64,000 nt of DNA. It comes from Lycium barbarum. Lineage: Eukaryota > Streptophyta > Magnoliopsida > Solanales > Solanaceae. Location of the stretch: positions 59,549,821 to 59,613,820 of the forward strand of contig NC_083346.1 of NCBI RefSeq assembly GCF_019175385.1. The letters are read 5' to 3'. Positions 1 through 11,436 of this stretch are shown here, in pieces (the first letter of the stretch is position 1; the number at the start of each line of letters is the position of its first letter). The translations under genes were made by a program, and so were the position numbers. The notes under the pieces are model-generated. The model did not search any database. It was not told the DNA's origin and saw only the letters and a list, made by a program, of their open reading frames with translations.

Positions 1-200
1 GACAGAAATGTACCGGACAGAATCATAATCCTGCCGGACAGACAGAGTCATAATCCAGACGGACGGAATCATAATTCAGACGGACGGAATCATAATCCAG
101 ATGGACAGATAGAATCATAATCCAGACGGATAGGCAGAATCAAAATCCAGACGGATAGACAGAAGTATGATCCAAGCGGACGGACGGAATCATGCATGCA
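1..200. repeat. Short degenerate tandem repeat within the LTR
   Basis: Six or more imperfect units of roughly 25-32 bp are built on CATAATCCAGACGGACGGAAT. Units vary in length and sequence. A (CATA)n stretch follows at about 260-277. This looks like local slippage within the LTR; no function is evident. Confidence 0.75.
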
Positions 201-2928
201 GAGTCACACAGATTCATACAGAGTCATACAGAGTCATGTGCTTATATAAATGCTGATAGCACATACATACATACATACAGATCCCGGCCCTCTCATGAGG
301 GGCGCGGTAACAGAACCCGACCCTCTTAGTACGGGACGCGGTGGACAGACAGAATCAGATCATATGCCATCTTGGCCGCCATCCCCATACACAAATCATA
401 ATATCATACAGATATAAACAGATCCCGACCCGCACACCGAGGGACGCGGTGAACAATGCAGAGGAATATGCACGATAACAGAACCTGGCCCGGGCGCAGT
501 GAAGGAAGCATTGAGACATGCACAAACAGATTAATGAGAAACCACATACATACAGATCATTATACAGACTCAATCAAACTGAAGTATGCCAAACGGCGAG
601 TCAAATCAGAGTATTCAGATAGTGTTCATAATACGCGCCTATATCCTACTTGGGAAGGCACGACAGATTATTACCGGAATCAGATTTCCAGATGTCAAAA
701 CCATTTTGTAAGATTTATATAAAAAGCAGTCATATCATGATTAGAATAATAGTCCAGATGTTGTCTGTGAGAAGCGGACAGATAGGGCAATTTAGGTTAT
801 GCAAAAAGTGTCGGGGCCTTGTGGGCCCACCTCGGACCAACTTGAGGCGACATACGTAAATTACTGATAATAGACCTTATGAGGTCATCCATAGTCATTT
901 GGAAGCATTCCGACTCCGTTTGGGACAATTGCATACAAAAGTTCACTTTAGAGACAAGTTATAAGAAAAGTGATTCAATCTTACTGAAGGAATTGGAGCG
1001 GATTTCCACCTCGAATTCCGAGGAACGGAGTCGTATTTAAGGCTCGCGGCCGAGCCTATTATGTTCAGAACATGCCTAAGAACGAAGGGGTAGGCTTTAC
1101 ATACCTCAATTGCACCTTATGCTCGCTTAGCTTCACTTCCAATTTCGTCCAGAATCTACACATGGTCATGTTTACCAATTGTCAAATTCAAGCCTTTAAG
1201 AATCCAAATTTTATTACATACTTGCCTACCGAAATTTCGGCAGCATTTCCCCTATATATATAACATCCCCGAGACTTAGCTCGGCTTAATATATCAACAC
1301 AGCACCCAACAACAACATCAATAACAACAACAAGTATTATAAAATACACAATATGGCATAACTAGCCATCTTTCCGGCATAACATAACATCTTTCATTCC
1401 GGCCTTACACTTCCAAACCAATCTTACCATTTTCATATTCATCACTTATCAAGATCACTACAACATAATTCGGAGGCATATCATATCGTTTTCACCAAAT
1501 ATAAATAAGGTATACACAATATACAAGTTTCCTACCAAAGGCATAATTCACCCACAACTTCCAATCTTTTAGCAAACATGTTCATGACTTATTTCTATCT
1601 TCCAACCTCATCAATGACAATCATAATTTACCTCTTACTACTTTCTTTTCCGTATTTACATAGGTTACAATAACTTGCATGTTTTCCTACAACAACTTAA
1701 CAACCATCCTTGCATAACAACAAGAACCATTATTCTTCCGTTCATTTCACAATAACACAATTAACATACTAATAGAATTTAATTCACATTCCATCATTAA
1801 CATGAAACCACACGGCCACACACTATAATTTCCAACTTCCATGAATTTCATAACTTTCACTTCCAATACAATTTCTACCATAACCACAACTAGATCATAA
1901 CATAAATTCAAGTCATCATAAACATGAAATATATACATACACACGGCCTCCTTCTTATAACACACCCACTTTGCAATCTTCCATATTTTCATGAGTTCTT
2001 CTCATTTCTACACACTACATCATAAACCAAACTTCATAACATAAGAAAATGAATTAATTCTTACCTTTCCTCTTCAACTTCCACTTGCCACTAAAGTTGT
2101 CCTTTTGCCAAAATAATTGTATCACTTTGTAGAGAATCTTGCACTTATTGATAATCCCACAAGAAATGGATTTTTGAACCAAAGGATTTGGCTCCAAGAT
2201 TTTTTTTTTTCTCTCTTCTAGCCGTGACCTCTTCTTGCTCTCTACTCTTTCTTTTTCTTGAAGCTTCTACATGATAAGGATGGTTATATAATATGATCCA
2301 TATCATATTTATCACATTGTAGAATAATTTTTCTCCATGGATTTGGGCCATTATTTGGCCGGTTGGGCCTCCCCCCTTTGGGCCTCATTCTCTAATTTCT
2401 TTTTGAGCCCAATTGGCCACAAATTGTTTTGTAATTTCTGAAACCAATTTCAAAAATTCCAATTTTGCCCCTTGGCCTCCCTTCGTATTTCACACCAATA
2501 ATTTCATAGCCAACACATTTATACTAAGCAAAGTCCAAATTTGGCCTCATTCATTACGAATCAAAATTATTTCGCATTTTCCGAATATGCAAAAATGCCG
2601 GATGTAACATTAATTGTCCTCAATATATTGAAAATGTAGTGGATGAATCAACAATTAATGACACATTTGTATGTCTTCCATTAGCCTTATTTTAGATGAC
2701 TTTGAGTCATCCTTTTTACCTTGGACGTTTGATACTCTTGTTGGCTCATTATTGTCACAAATTTTTACTTAACACCACAATTAAGTAGTTCCTAATCTCC
2801 AATAACATTTTTACACTAAGTAAAATTTATAACCGATTAGGTCTAGTTTAGAAATTAAAAATCCGAGGTTTCTACCTCACATCGATTCCTTCGCGAATAA
2901 CTCGATGTATAAAATACGGGGTCTAACA
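1..2928 (-). mobile_element. LTR of a Ty3/gypsy element, cut by the window edge
   Basis: The right end is a clean LTR terminus: on the minus strand it begins TGTTAGACCCCGTATTTTAT, nearly identical to the start of the LTR at 15897-19339. Inside lie LTR landmarks shared with other LTRs here: an ACCGAAATTTCGG palindrome next to a CATTTCCCC block (1226-1253) and a tract resembling AAGGTATGTAAAGCC on the minus strand (about 1090). No coding sequence is visible. The other end lies before position 1, so I cannot tell a solo LTR from part of a full element. The 5 bp after it are atcag; the matching target duplication would be outside the window. It interrupts the plus-strand LTR that continues at 2929. 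Confidence 0.8.
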
Positions 2929-4258
2929 ATCAGCATGACACGTACTTCACCATATTAATGGAGTATCGGAGATGTCCCATGAAGTTTTAGAAGGTACAAG
3001 CCATGGGAAGTTCGTAACAATGAGGTAAAGGATGAAATACGATCTCATAAGTCGTAACCAGGAAGGACAACCTTGAAACGAAAGGAAATGATCATTATTA
3101 AGTATGATTAATGATAAATATCATGTATGGAGAGTTTCAGAAGATTCCAGGACCGAGCAAATCAAAGAAAATAAGTTTGTTGAAAGTTTGGATAAAAGTT
3201 GGCAGAATTTTGGACAGAATTTTGGGTCAACTTTTGAGGGATATATCTCAAGGTATATTAAGAGTTTTGAGGTGTTTCAAAAGCCTATAATGAAGTTCGT
3301 CGAGTCTAGTTTCCAATTCAATAAACGGCGGATCAAAACGACATCGGAGTAGGGAGTTATGGCCATTTTAAGATAAATACTCCAAGCTGCCAAATGGCTT
3401 CCGCGGGTCCCACTTGAGAAGGTCAGTGGAACCGACTTATGAGGGGTATAAATACCCCATTAACTCCATTGTTTCAGCATATTACATTCTCAATAGTCCT
3501 AGAAACTTTCCAACACATCCCCCAAACATTTATAGCCCATTAAATCAAGAATTTAACAAGATTACACCAAACTAGTCCATGAAAGGTGATTGTTCTTGCT
3601 TCTACTTGATGTTGTGGTAAGTTTGGTCTTGAAGAAAGTTGGTGTGGCTGAATTTCTTCAATCATAAGGTATGTTTTTCATGCTATCTCTTATGTTGAGT
3701 AGATTGGAAGGTTTAGCAAGTCTTAAAAGCGAAAATAGTTATGGAGGAAAGGTCATAAAGTGTTGTGTTGTAGTTTTTGTATTTATGGATTGTTTTGAGC
3801 ATGTTGTGGCCGTGTGGCTGGGCTGATTTACATGTATAGAGATGGTATCTAATGTTGTTGGTGTGTTGACGAGATTATGCTCCTTGATTGGGAAGAAAGG
3901 AAGTGTATATTGTTGTTGTATGTTGAAAAACATCGTGTGGGATGTTTTATGGAATATTTTGATATTGATGATAATGTGGTTGATATTAGTATTACTATTG
4001 TTATTTGTTTGTTGGTATTGTGATTTCGGGTTAGGTATATAAACAGGGGAAATGCTGTCCGAATTTCAGCAGATTTTAAAAGGAATTAATTTGAGGGCGT
4101 AAGACAAGCATATGGCGATAAGCCTAACGATAATATGAATTCTCTTGCATGTAGATTCATGAGCTTGGGAGGATAAGCGTTAAGTAGTTAAAGTTAAGAC
4201 GACCGAAAAGGTATGTTAAGGCTAGCCCCTTTCTTCAAAAGGCATGATTCCTATGCTA
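2929..4258 (+). mobile_element. Plus-strand gypsy LTR fragment (family F)
   Basis: This stretch is closely similar, base by base, to 41972-43260 and, in its later part, to 30350-31000. It lacks the first ~28 bases of the LTR because the minus LTR at 1-2928 was inserted there. It stops just after the GTATGTTAAGGCTAGCCCC-TTTCTT tract that sits mid-LTR in the sister copies, so the 3' half of the LTR is missing. It carries a TATA box at 3447-3454 and the CTGTCCGAATTTCAGCAG palindrome at about 4055-4072. There is no coding potential beyond chance. Confidence 0.75.
3443..3458 (+). promoter_or_regulatory. TATA box in a perfect palindrome, LTR U3 promoter
   Basis: GGGGTATAAATACCCC contains TATAAATA at 3447-3454 flanked by complementary GGGG and CCCC. 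The same block occurs at 42485-42500 in the sister LTR, with one change (CCCT). Its place about 500 bp into the LTR fits a Pol II core promoter. Transcription start is not shown by sequence alone. Confidence 0.6.
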
Positions 4259-5213
4259 TAAAAATAAAAACAAAGAAGCTAACTACTCCTATGCTATCCT
4301 AAAAAGACGACAAAACAAAAGCAAGAAAATCTTGTTTTAGGACTTAGGTTGTGGTGCATTATCAAATTTCCTTGCAAACTTTCAAAGTTTTGGTTAAAAT
4401 TCATGCCATAGGGTTCGTATGATTGTTCAGTGTTACGTGGCTACTCAAAACATTACAATTCACACAAAACTTGGTTCAAGCATTTTATCGAACACCATAT
4501 GGGCGTAGAACATTCCCTTTAGTTTTGATAACAATGGGGGTTGTAAAACCCTCCCTTTTTCAGTGGGTAATCCTTATTCTATCCCAAGCACAAAATTCAA
4601 GCACAACAATACCAATCCCCACCCAAAATTGCCCGCGATAACCTATTCTTCCAATATCCAACCCAAGAACAAAGGGGAAAAAGGGGGGAAATTCCATGGA
4701 TTGAGGGTGATAATTACTTACCTTACAATTTTAATGGAAAAGGAATGGGAATTCTTATTCCTTGATTTCATTTGAAAAGGGATGGGGAAGGGGTTTTTTC
4801 GAGTGTGAGAGTGTTTGAAATTGTTTGAGGGAAAAGAGAAGGGTTTCCGTGTTTTAAACTAAAAGAAAATATTCAAACTCGGTCGACCCTTTCGATGGCT
4901 GCGCGTCGAGCAAGCATCGTGAGTCAGATCTCTTCTCCGAATCTCAGACATCGCGTATGATACATGAGTGTCGTGCATGCATCACTCGTAAACACTCCGT
5001 CTGAACTTTTTTCTCCTTGCGCACTGCTTGTGCGATGCACAGGTACTGCTTAATCTCAGACTTGGGGGCTTCTTGTTGTTTTGCATTTTCGCTCCTTTCC
5101 TAGTCCTGCAATATGAACAAACGTGAAAATAAGTATGAAAAATTGGATTTCCTCCAAGAATCTCTTGATTTAACATCGCGGCACAACACAGTCTCTCTAA
5201 AGACTTCTCAAGA
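4259..5213 (-). other. Noncoding tail downstream of the Athila-like pol
   Basis: This sequence lies directly past the integrase C-terminus of the minus-strand Athila-like element, where that family has a long 3' untranslated region and the 3' LTR. I see no open frame of note, no recognisable PPT and no copy of the LTR end present at 10637. Part (4860-5060) is GC-rich, with CGCG/GCGATGCAC-type motifs reminiscent of 14660-14830 in the putative 5' LTR. The left edge at about 4259 is a junction with the family F LTR fragment. Confidence 0.4.
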
Positions 5214-5576
5214 TCAATTGGGGTCCTTCTCTAAAGACTCCTCAAAATCAATTGAGGTCCTTTCGCAATCAATGACCTCTCCAAGATAGTTCTTCACTCG
5301 CTGCCCGTTCACTAAGAAGATCTCGTTAGAGTTTAGCAGTAATTTAACCGCCCCATGTGCTGTCACATGAACTATCTCAAACAGTCCAGACCACTTGATC
5401 TTCAGTTTGCCACCGAACAAATTTAGCCTTGAATTGTATTGTAATGATAATTGCCTGAGCTCAAACTCACGGCATTGAATGTGTTTGTCGTGTATTATTT
5501 TAGTCCTTTCCTTGTACAGTTTTGCATTCTTATATGCATTAAAATGAAACTCATCAAGCTTATGTAGCTGTAACAA
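5214..5576 (-). pseudogene. Integrase C-terminal region, Athila-like pol
   Basis: This 120-residue open frame contains the typical post-core part of plant gypsy integrase: LDEFHFNAYKNAKLYKERTK, then HDKHIQCREFELRQL, then YNSRLNLFGGKLKIKWSGLF, a basic GPF/Y-like module ending in VTAHGAVKLL. In working elements this helps bind DNA and position the integration complex. It is the last part of pol and is followed by noncoding sequence. The frame upstream (higher coordinates) is disrupted, so it is a fragment of one polyprotein, not a separate gene. Confidence 0.8.
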
Positions 5577-6620
5577 CTGCTTCTCACCAGCTACCTCTAT
5601 ATCCAGATTTAGCTTCTTGATTGGCCAATATGCTCTATGTTCAAGCTCAAAAGGCAGGTGACATGCCTTACTGAATACTGACCTATATGGAGAGGTTCCG
5701 ATAGGAGTTTTTTAAGCAGTTCTATAGGCCCACAGAGCGTTATCCAGCTTCTGCAACCAATCTTTCCTAATAATGCTTACTGTCTTCTCTAGAATTCTCT
5801 TGATCTCACGATTTGACACCTCCATTTGACTACTGGTCTGAGGGTGATATGCAGTTTCCACCTTGTACTTCACCCAATACTTGGCCATCAATTGATTGAA
5901 AAGCCTATTGCAAACGTGCGTACCTTAATCACTGATAATGCCCCTCGGGTCCTAAACCGTGTAAAGATGTTCTTTTTCAAGAATCTTGTCACCACATTAG
6001 CATCATTGGTTAGGAGCAGAATTGCTTCAACCCACTTTGACATATAATCGACTACGACAAGATTGTATTTATTCCCCTTTGATGGAATGAAGGGCCCCAT
6101 GAAGTCTATTCCCTAGCAATAAAATACCTCAATCTCAAAGACATTGTTCAACAACACTTGATGACTCTACGAGATGTCCCTAATTCTCTCACAATTATCG
6201 CACGTCCTCACGAAAGCATAAGCATCGTTAAACAGCGTCGGCCAACATAAACCCGACCAATGTACCTTAACTACTGTTCTGTCACCACTGTGATGCTGAC
6301 GATAAGGGGATGAAGTGACAGCTCTCAAGAATTGCATTCACATTCTCAACTGGAACACATCTTCTTACCAATTAATCTAGGCCGATTTTGTAATGATGCA
6401 ACTCACCCCAAATATAAAGTCTACTATCATGAAAGAGCTGCTTATTTCTCTCGTGGTTAGCATCGGGAGGGAACACTACGCTTACCCGGAAATTCACCAT
6501 GTCAGCATACCATGGTAGTTCGGCTGACTGAAGAGCAAAAAGTTACTCATCTTGAAAGGTCTCTTTGATCACCATGTCATCATCAACATGCTCTCGATCC
6601 TCAAGTCTGGACAAATGGTC
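5577..6620 (-). pseudogene. Integrase zinc-binding and catalytic core, broken
   Basis: Translation on the minus strand gives, in order: a His-rich stretch followed by FVRTCDNCERIRDIS (CxxC of the HHCC zinc finger, about 6180-6240), a stop, then [20 protein letters not shown] followed by [11 protein letters not shown] (about 6000-6110, with the first catalytic Asp), then [17 protein letters not shown] (about 5930-5970), where the second Asp of the usual SD motif cannot be seen. The part nearer 5600 aligns with the region before the C-terminal module but has stops. The domain order and spacing are those of a gypsy integrase that has decayed. Confidence 0.75.
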
Positions 6621-6626
6621 TGCTAC

Positions 6627-6908
6627 TTAGTTCTCTGTGCCCTTTCGATCTAGAATCTCAATATCATACTCTTGCAGCAGCAAAAACCAAAGAATGAGCC
6701 TAGGTTTTGCATCCTTCTTCATGAACAAGTAGCGAACATCAGCGTGATCAGTGTACACTATCACTTTTTTTCCTACCAAGTAAGATCTGAATTTGTCAAA
6801 GGTATAAACCACTGCCAATAACTCTTTCTATATAACGGTGTAGTTCATCTAAGTTGCATCAAGTGTTTTGTTGGCATAACAAATAGGATGAAAGACCTTG
6901 TCCCTCTT
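6627..6908 (-). pseudogene. RNase H domain fragment, Athila-like pol
   Basis: The open frame reads [20 protein letters not shown] then [12 protein letters not shown], which includes the third RNase H acidic motif (TDH), and ends with [18 protein letters not shown], the usual connector before the integrase. A stop (TAG) follows at TEN before VADHLSRLED. RNase H removes the RNA strand during reverse transcription. The upstream half overlaps the end of 6909-7253 in another frame, showing at least one frameshift. Confidence 0.75.
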
Positions 6909-8087
6909 CTACCCAAGAATAGCTCCCACCCCAAAATCACTTGCATCACATATCAACACAAACGGCAGAGTCCAGTCAGGTGCTATGATGATAGGTGTAG
7001 TCACCAACTTCTTTTTCAGCTCTTCAAAAGGCCCCAGATAGGCTTCGTTAAATACAAACTTCACCTCTTTTTCAAGAAACTTGTACATCGGATTTGAAAT
7101 CTTCAAAAAGTCCTTGATGAACCACCGATAGAAACCTACATGTCCCAAGAAACTATGCACCCCTTTAACAGATGATGGGGGTGGTAGCATCTCAATTGTC
7201 TCCACCTTTGCCTTTATCGAATTCAATGCCCCGTCTTGAGATTTTGTGGCCAAGAAAAATACCTTCGCGAACCATGAACTGACACTTCACCCAATTCAAT
7301 ACCAAATTTGTTTCCTTACAACTAGCTAGGACTGCATCTAGATGTTGCAAATAGTCATCAAATGATTCTCTAAATACAGAAAAGTCATCCATAAACACCT
7401 CCACATATTTTTCCACCATATTAGTGAAAATAGCCATCATACACCTTTAGAAGGTATCGGGGCATTACATAACCTGAACGGCATCATCCGGAATGCAAAA
7501 TTGCCATAGTGACATATGAAAGCGGTCTTCTCCGGATCTTCCACCGCTATTATGATCTAGTTGTAATCCAAATAACCATCTAAGAACCAATAGTATTCAT
7601 GCCCTAACAGTCGATCTATCATCTGGTCCATGAATGGCAAAGGAAAGTGATCCTTTCTGGGTGTAGTGTTCAGCTTACGGTAACCAATGCAAATTCACCG
7701 ACCAGTTACAGTTCTCTGTGACACCAGCTCATCTTTGTCATTCTTCATAACAGTCATGCCCCCTTCTTTTGGAACACATTGAACGGGGCTCACCTATTTA
7801 TTGTCGGAGATGGATTAAATAATGCTTGCATCAAGCCACTTGATTACCTCTTTCTTCACTACTTCTTTCATAATTGGGTTCAGCCTTCTCTGATACTTGA
7901 CACTCGGCCTGCTATCCTTCTTCATCAATATTTTAAGCATGGAAAACAAGATACTAATTTGCCGAATGTCAGCTATGGTCCAACCAAGAGCGCTTATTCT
8001 ATACCTGAGCATTCGCATCACACGTTCAACCTGCACATCAGACAAAAAGACTGAGAGAGTCACGGGCAGTGTGTTATCATTTCCCAA
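6909..8087 (-). pseudogene. Reverse transcriptase, Athila-like, multiple stops and frameshifts
   Basis: The frame at 7815-8087 holds the RT entry LRYRISALGWTIADIRQIS followed by RRLNPIMKEVVKKEVIKWLD. Between 7440 and 7815 the translation continues through stops with VPKEGGMTVMKN, YRKLN and FRMMPFRLCNAP. The catalytic motif VFMDDFSVF is near 7380-7400. After it come LGHKISRRGIEFDKGK and FLGHVGFYRWFIKDF (thumb and connection), then FVLICDASDFGVGAILG, the start of RNase H. Families of this type have one uninterrupted frame here; this copy needs at least three frame changes and several stops. Confidence 0.85.
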
Positions 8088-8164
8088 ATATGCATAACGA
8101 AGATTATAATGTAAGGCTTTATGTTCAAGAACTAGATCCCCTTAATGGAGGGTTTTTTCTTCTT

Positions 8165-8377
8165 TCACGTGCCAGGCCTCTCGAGCTCTTCGAATGGTTT
8201 ATATCCTTGCACATTTGTGCAAGTAGTTTCAAGGATTAAAAGACACTCCTTAACTTCTTCATCGCCCAGTAGCTCCTCATTGTAATCCAGTGTCCTCTCC
8301 AAGGTATCTTTGGAGGACAAGAAATAATCAAGTTCTGCATATGTCAACTCAGGCTCCACAATTGTTATTATTTTCAA
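8165..8377 (-). pseudogene. Linker between protease and RT, Athila-like pol
   Basis: This 70-residue frame, MKIITIVEPELTYAELDYFL onward, matches the acidic spacer usually found between the protease and RT of Athila/Tat polyproteins (ending GYKPFEELERPGT). It starts within four bases of the end of the protease frame, in a different reading frame, so a frameshift separates the two. No catalytic motif is expected here. Confidence 0.6.
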
Positions 8378-8841
8378 CTTATGATAATGGCAGGTAATTT
8401 AGTAGCGTTGAACACGTCGAAAGTGGCCTCTTGCCCATCAACCGTCATGGATATCTTACCTTCTCTGACATGGATAATAGCATCAGCAGTGGCTAAAAAT
8501 CCCCTCCTTTGCTTGTCAGCTTCGTAATCAATAATGATAAAGTCAATTGGAGGAATGAAGGGCCCCACTTTCACAAGAATATCTTCAATTATACCATCTG
8601 GATATGTCAAAGATTCATCTGCAAGCTGCAATGTCATTGTGGTTGGTATTGGCTCACCCAAGCCCAATATTTTAAACACAGAATTCGGCATCAAATTGAT
8701 ACTAGCACTTAAATCACATAATGCTCGCCCAACCTCAACATGTCCAATAATGATGAAAATAGTGAAACGGCGCAGGTCTTTCACCTCTGGAGGGATTTTA
8801 CTCCTCACAGTGGAACTGCACTCTTCAGTAAGTGTTGCCAT
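8374..8841 (-). pseudogene. Retroviral-type aspartic protease, Athila-like
   Basis: The frame contains ALCDLSASINLMPNSVFKIL, where the active-site triad is normally D-x-G-A. Here it reads DLSA, so the key Gly is replaced by Ser. Then come LQLADESLTYPDGIIEDILV and a flap-like DFIIIDYEADKQRRGFLATA. This protease would cut the Gag-Pol precursor inside the virus-like particle. The upstream part, ECSSTVRSKIPPEVKD, is the usual gag-protease connector. The altered triad adds to the evidence that the copy is dead. Confidence 0.85.
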
Positions 8842-10553
8842 CTCGAACTCTGTCAGACGTCTTTTGTTTGCAACAATGTCTTGGGTGTGCTTAGTATATT
8901 TTGGTCCTACAAGAGCTCCACCAAAGGGATGTTGATATGTACCTCTTTCAAGATCTCAAGAAATTTCTTACAAGCTGAGTCAGCTTTCTGCTTCTAGAGC
9001 CTTTGTGGGACGGGTGGTTGCCTACACACCACCATCTCTGGCTATTCTGCAGCATTCTCAGCACTAGGTTGCTCGGTCTCTATCCTCTTAGAAGGGATTA
9101 GCTCATCTTTTACCTTCTTATTCTCTGGTGGAACTTCCTCTAGCTGTCTACCATTTATTAAAGAGACAGCGTGAAGTTGTTCTTTCAGATTCTTTTAAGT
9201 ATTTCTTAGAAAAGCACCCTGTGGTCTGACAGTTTGAGGAACCTCCATCTGGCCCATCTGCCGTTCTAGTGTATGGATGGATTTCTGCATGGCATTCATC
9301 ATCTACTGTTGCTGAGCCATCCATTGCTTGATCGTATCATCCATTGAATCATCTGTCTGTGAACCATGAGGCTTCTGATAGTTATTCTTCTTGCCCTCCC
9401 AGAAGAGATTTGGGTGATTTCTGAAATTCGAATTATAGTTGTTTCTGAAGTGATTTCCACCACCATGAATGTGTTGTCCCACATAATAGATAGATTCTAG
9501 ATTTGATGGATAATTCATATATGCATGATTATCTCCACAACACTCATAAGTTGCTCATACCTGTTGCACTTGCTGCACCGGATTAGCATTTGGAGCATTG
9601 ACCAACTTGTTAATAATATGAAAAAGTTTACTAATGTTTGCTCGAATAGCTATGACATCATCTACTTGAAGTACCCCCCTAGTTTTCTCTATGGGTCCTA
9701 ATTGGACTGGTTTTGAGTAATCCTGACTACCTTCAAACATGAGATCTAGAAGAGCTTCCATCTCATCATACATTTTATTCAAAATCTGGCCATGAGCAGA
9801 AGCATTCAACAATGCCCTTGAATCATGCCTTAGACCTTCCACAGAATAATGTGGGATGATCTCCTTCGGCTACATATGGTGTGGAATGTCTCACAGAATC
9901 ATGCATCTTTCCCAAGCTTGTGGCAAAGATTCAGAGTCTTTCGGAGTAAAGTTAGCAATTTTCCCTCTCAACTCCTTTGTTTTTATGGAGGAAAAGAATT
10001 TGTCGATGAACCTGCTTGATAATATCTACCAAGAAGTAATAGATCTGGCAGGTTCATTCTCCAACCATTCGCTTGCTTCACCAATCAATGAGAATGGAAG
10101 AAAGACCAACTTCACATACTCATCGGAGACATCCTTATTGTAAATTTTTTTACTCAGCTCCATGAATGTCATCAAGTGCTTATGTGGGTCTTCATGAGGC
10201 TTACCCATATATTGGCACGTGTTCTGAAACAATTGTATTGTTCCTTCATTCAACTCAAAATTTCCTGTGATTTTAGGCTTGACAATAGCCTTTGCAGCAT
10301 TCAACAGACTGCGCCTAGCAAAATTCAACACAGGAACACGGTCTTGTTGTGCCATCACAACAACTCTTTCGACTTCCATGTCCTTGACTTCGTTGTTATC
10401 AATTAAATCAAGGTCATGCTTGTAGTTCGCCAGATTTCTCTTCTTGTGTAAAGTTCTTTTAATTTTCAGGCTCAAAGATAGCCAATGCTTTACCTTGACT
10501 TCGAATGTTTGACATAAGCGAGAGAAATCACCTGAGAAGCACAAGTAGACCAA
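8842..10553 (-). pseudogene. Gag of the Athila-like element, broken
   Basis: The best preserved part is 10026-10553: FELNEGTIQLFQNTCQYMGK, PHEDPHKHLMTFMEL, then VKLVFLPFSLIGEASEWLEN, which is the Athila/Tat capsid core (HEDP, FPFSL, A-x-x-WL). Next, 9555-9842 holds MYDEMEALLDLMFEG and the linker to the nucleocapsid, and 9303-9518 holds FRNNYNSNFRNHPNLFWEGK, an Asn-rich segment typical of this group. Nearer 8842 the fragment KEVHINIPLVE joins gag to protease. Frames change at least three times. A zinc knuckle is not evident. Confidence 0.75.
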
Positions 10554-10619
10554 AGAAACGGAGTAAGAACTTGAATAAAGGAATAAAACTCAAACTAGAA
10601 AACAAAAAAAAATTCAAAG

Positions 10620-10636
10620 TCCCTGTCAACGGCGCA
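10620..10636 (-). other. Primer binding site of the Athila-like element
   Basis: On the minus strand the sequence reads TGCGCCGTTGACAGGGA, a variant of the TGGCGCCGTTGCCGGGGA type site used by many Athila/Tat elements to pair with the 3' end of a host tRNA. It lies about 70 bp upstream of the gag region and directly next to the LTR end, as expected. Confidence 0.65.
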
Positions 10637-11436
10637 AAAAAACTTGTTGCTTCCAAGCGCACACGCAAGTATATGCGGTCGTACAAGTAGTATATGATTA
10701 AAGTCCAGATATCGTACCTACAGGGACTTATACTTGCTACTATTTCACTAACTTAAATTTCATTGTAACTATTCAACAAAGTAATGATTGATAATTTTGT
10801 TGTAACATCAAGTAAAAGAAATTAATGAAACGAACAACATATCAATAAAAAGACTAGGATGAGAAAGAGTTTTAGGGTCATGTCTTCCAACAATCCAGTT
10901 GAGTCTTTTGACCGTTCTACCTATTTTATTTTGTGGGTTACTAGTTGACGGGTTAATAATTACTTTATGAGTATCTCTCGAATTGCTCACAAGTCTATTC
11001 AAGTTACTCTAACGTCTATATCTCTATGATAACAATAACACATTCAAATTTGTGTAACCAACTAAGTGAGGCTAAGGGGTATATCTCTATCCTCAATAGC
11101 GAAACAATTATCCTAAGTGATTTCGAACAAGCTCTATTTATTCTTATTACGCATGCAAATTCCCTTTCTCAAGTTCAATTCACTAGCCACATATAGTGTT
11201 AAACTATTGGCTAGATAATCAAACAATTAATTACAAGAATAAATAAATAACCCAAAAATGGTAATTCAATAGATAAAAATTTTCGCCAACCAACTATCAT
11301 GTCTTTGCCACAACCGTAGTATTAGAACATTTAGCTACTCAAGATTTGAGAAGCGATGCAAGAATTCATGAATAGCATAGGGTTTTGTGATAAAAAATAA
11401 GATGAAAAGAAAATTAACCTAAGAATGATAGCTTAC
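10637..11436 (-). mobile_element. 5' LTR of the Athila-like element, first piece
   Basis: The LTR begins beside the primer site and includes the block CGCACACGCAAGTATATGCGG (about 10659-10680), commonly found near the inner end of this LTR type. The rest is AT-rich and noncoding. It is cut at 11436/11437 by a plus-strand solo LTR; the duplicated cttac on each side shows that sequence resumes at 14553. Confidence 0.65.

Larger units (their letters stand above)
4259..11436 (-). mobile_element. Degenerate Athila/Tat-like Ty3/gypsy retrotransposon
   Basis: Read on the minus strand, the order from right to left is LTR, primer site (about 10620-10636), gag, protease, RT, RNase H, integrase (HHCC, core, C-terminal part) and noncoding tail. 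That order is diagnostic of Ty3/gypsy. The protease (DLSASINLMP, with LQLADESLTYPDGIIEDILV) and the RT (VFMDDFSVF) are of the Athila/Tat type rather than chromovirus type. Each domain is broken by stops and frameshifts, so the copy is dead. Its 5' LTR continues across the solo LTR at 11437-14547. A 3' LTR was not recognised. Confidence 0.8.

Noticed and set aside
1..200. The repeats at the left edge as a possible CRISPR array or satellite
   Set aside because: Units are degenerate with no spacer structure, the context is a plant LTR, and the array is only about 200 bp.
2929..4258. Pairing 2929-4258 and 41946-43260 as two LTRs of one element
   Set aside because: They are on the same strand and similar, but both are truncated, no PBS or PPT adjoins either, and the sequence between belongs to several other elements in mixed orientation.
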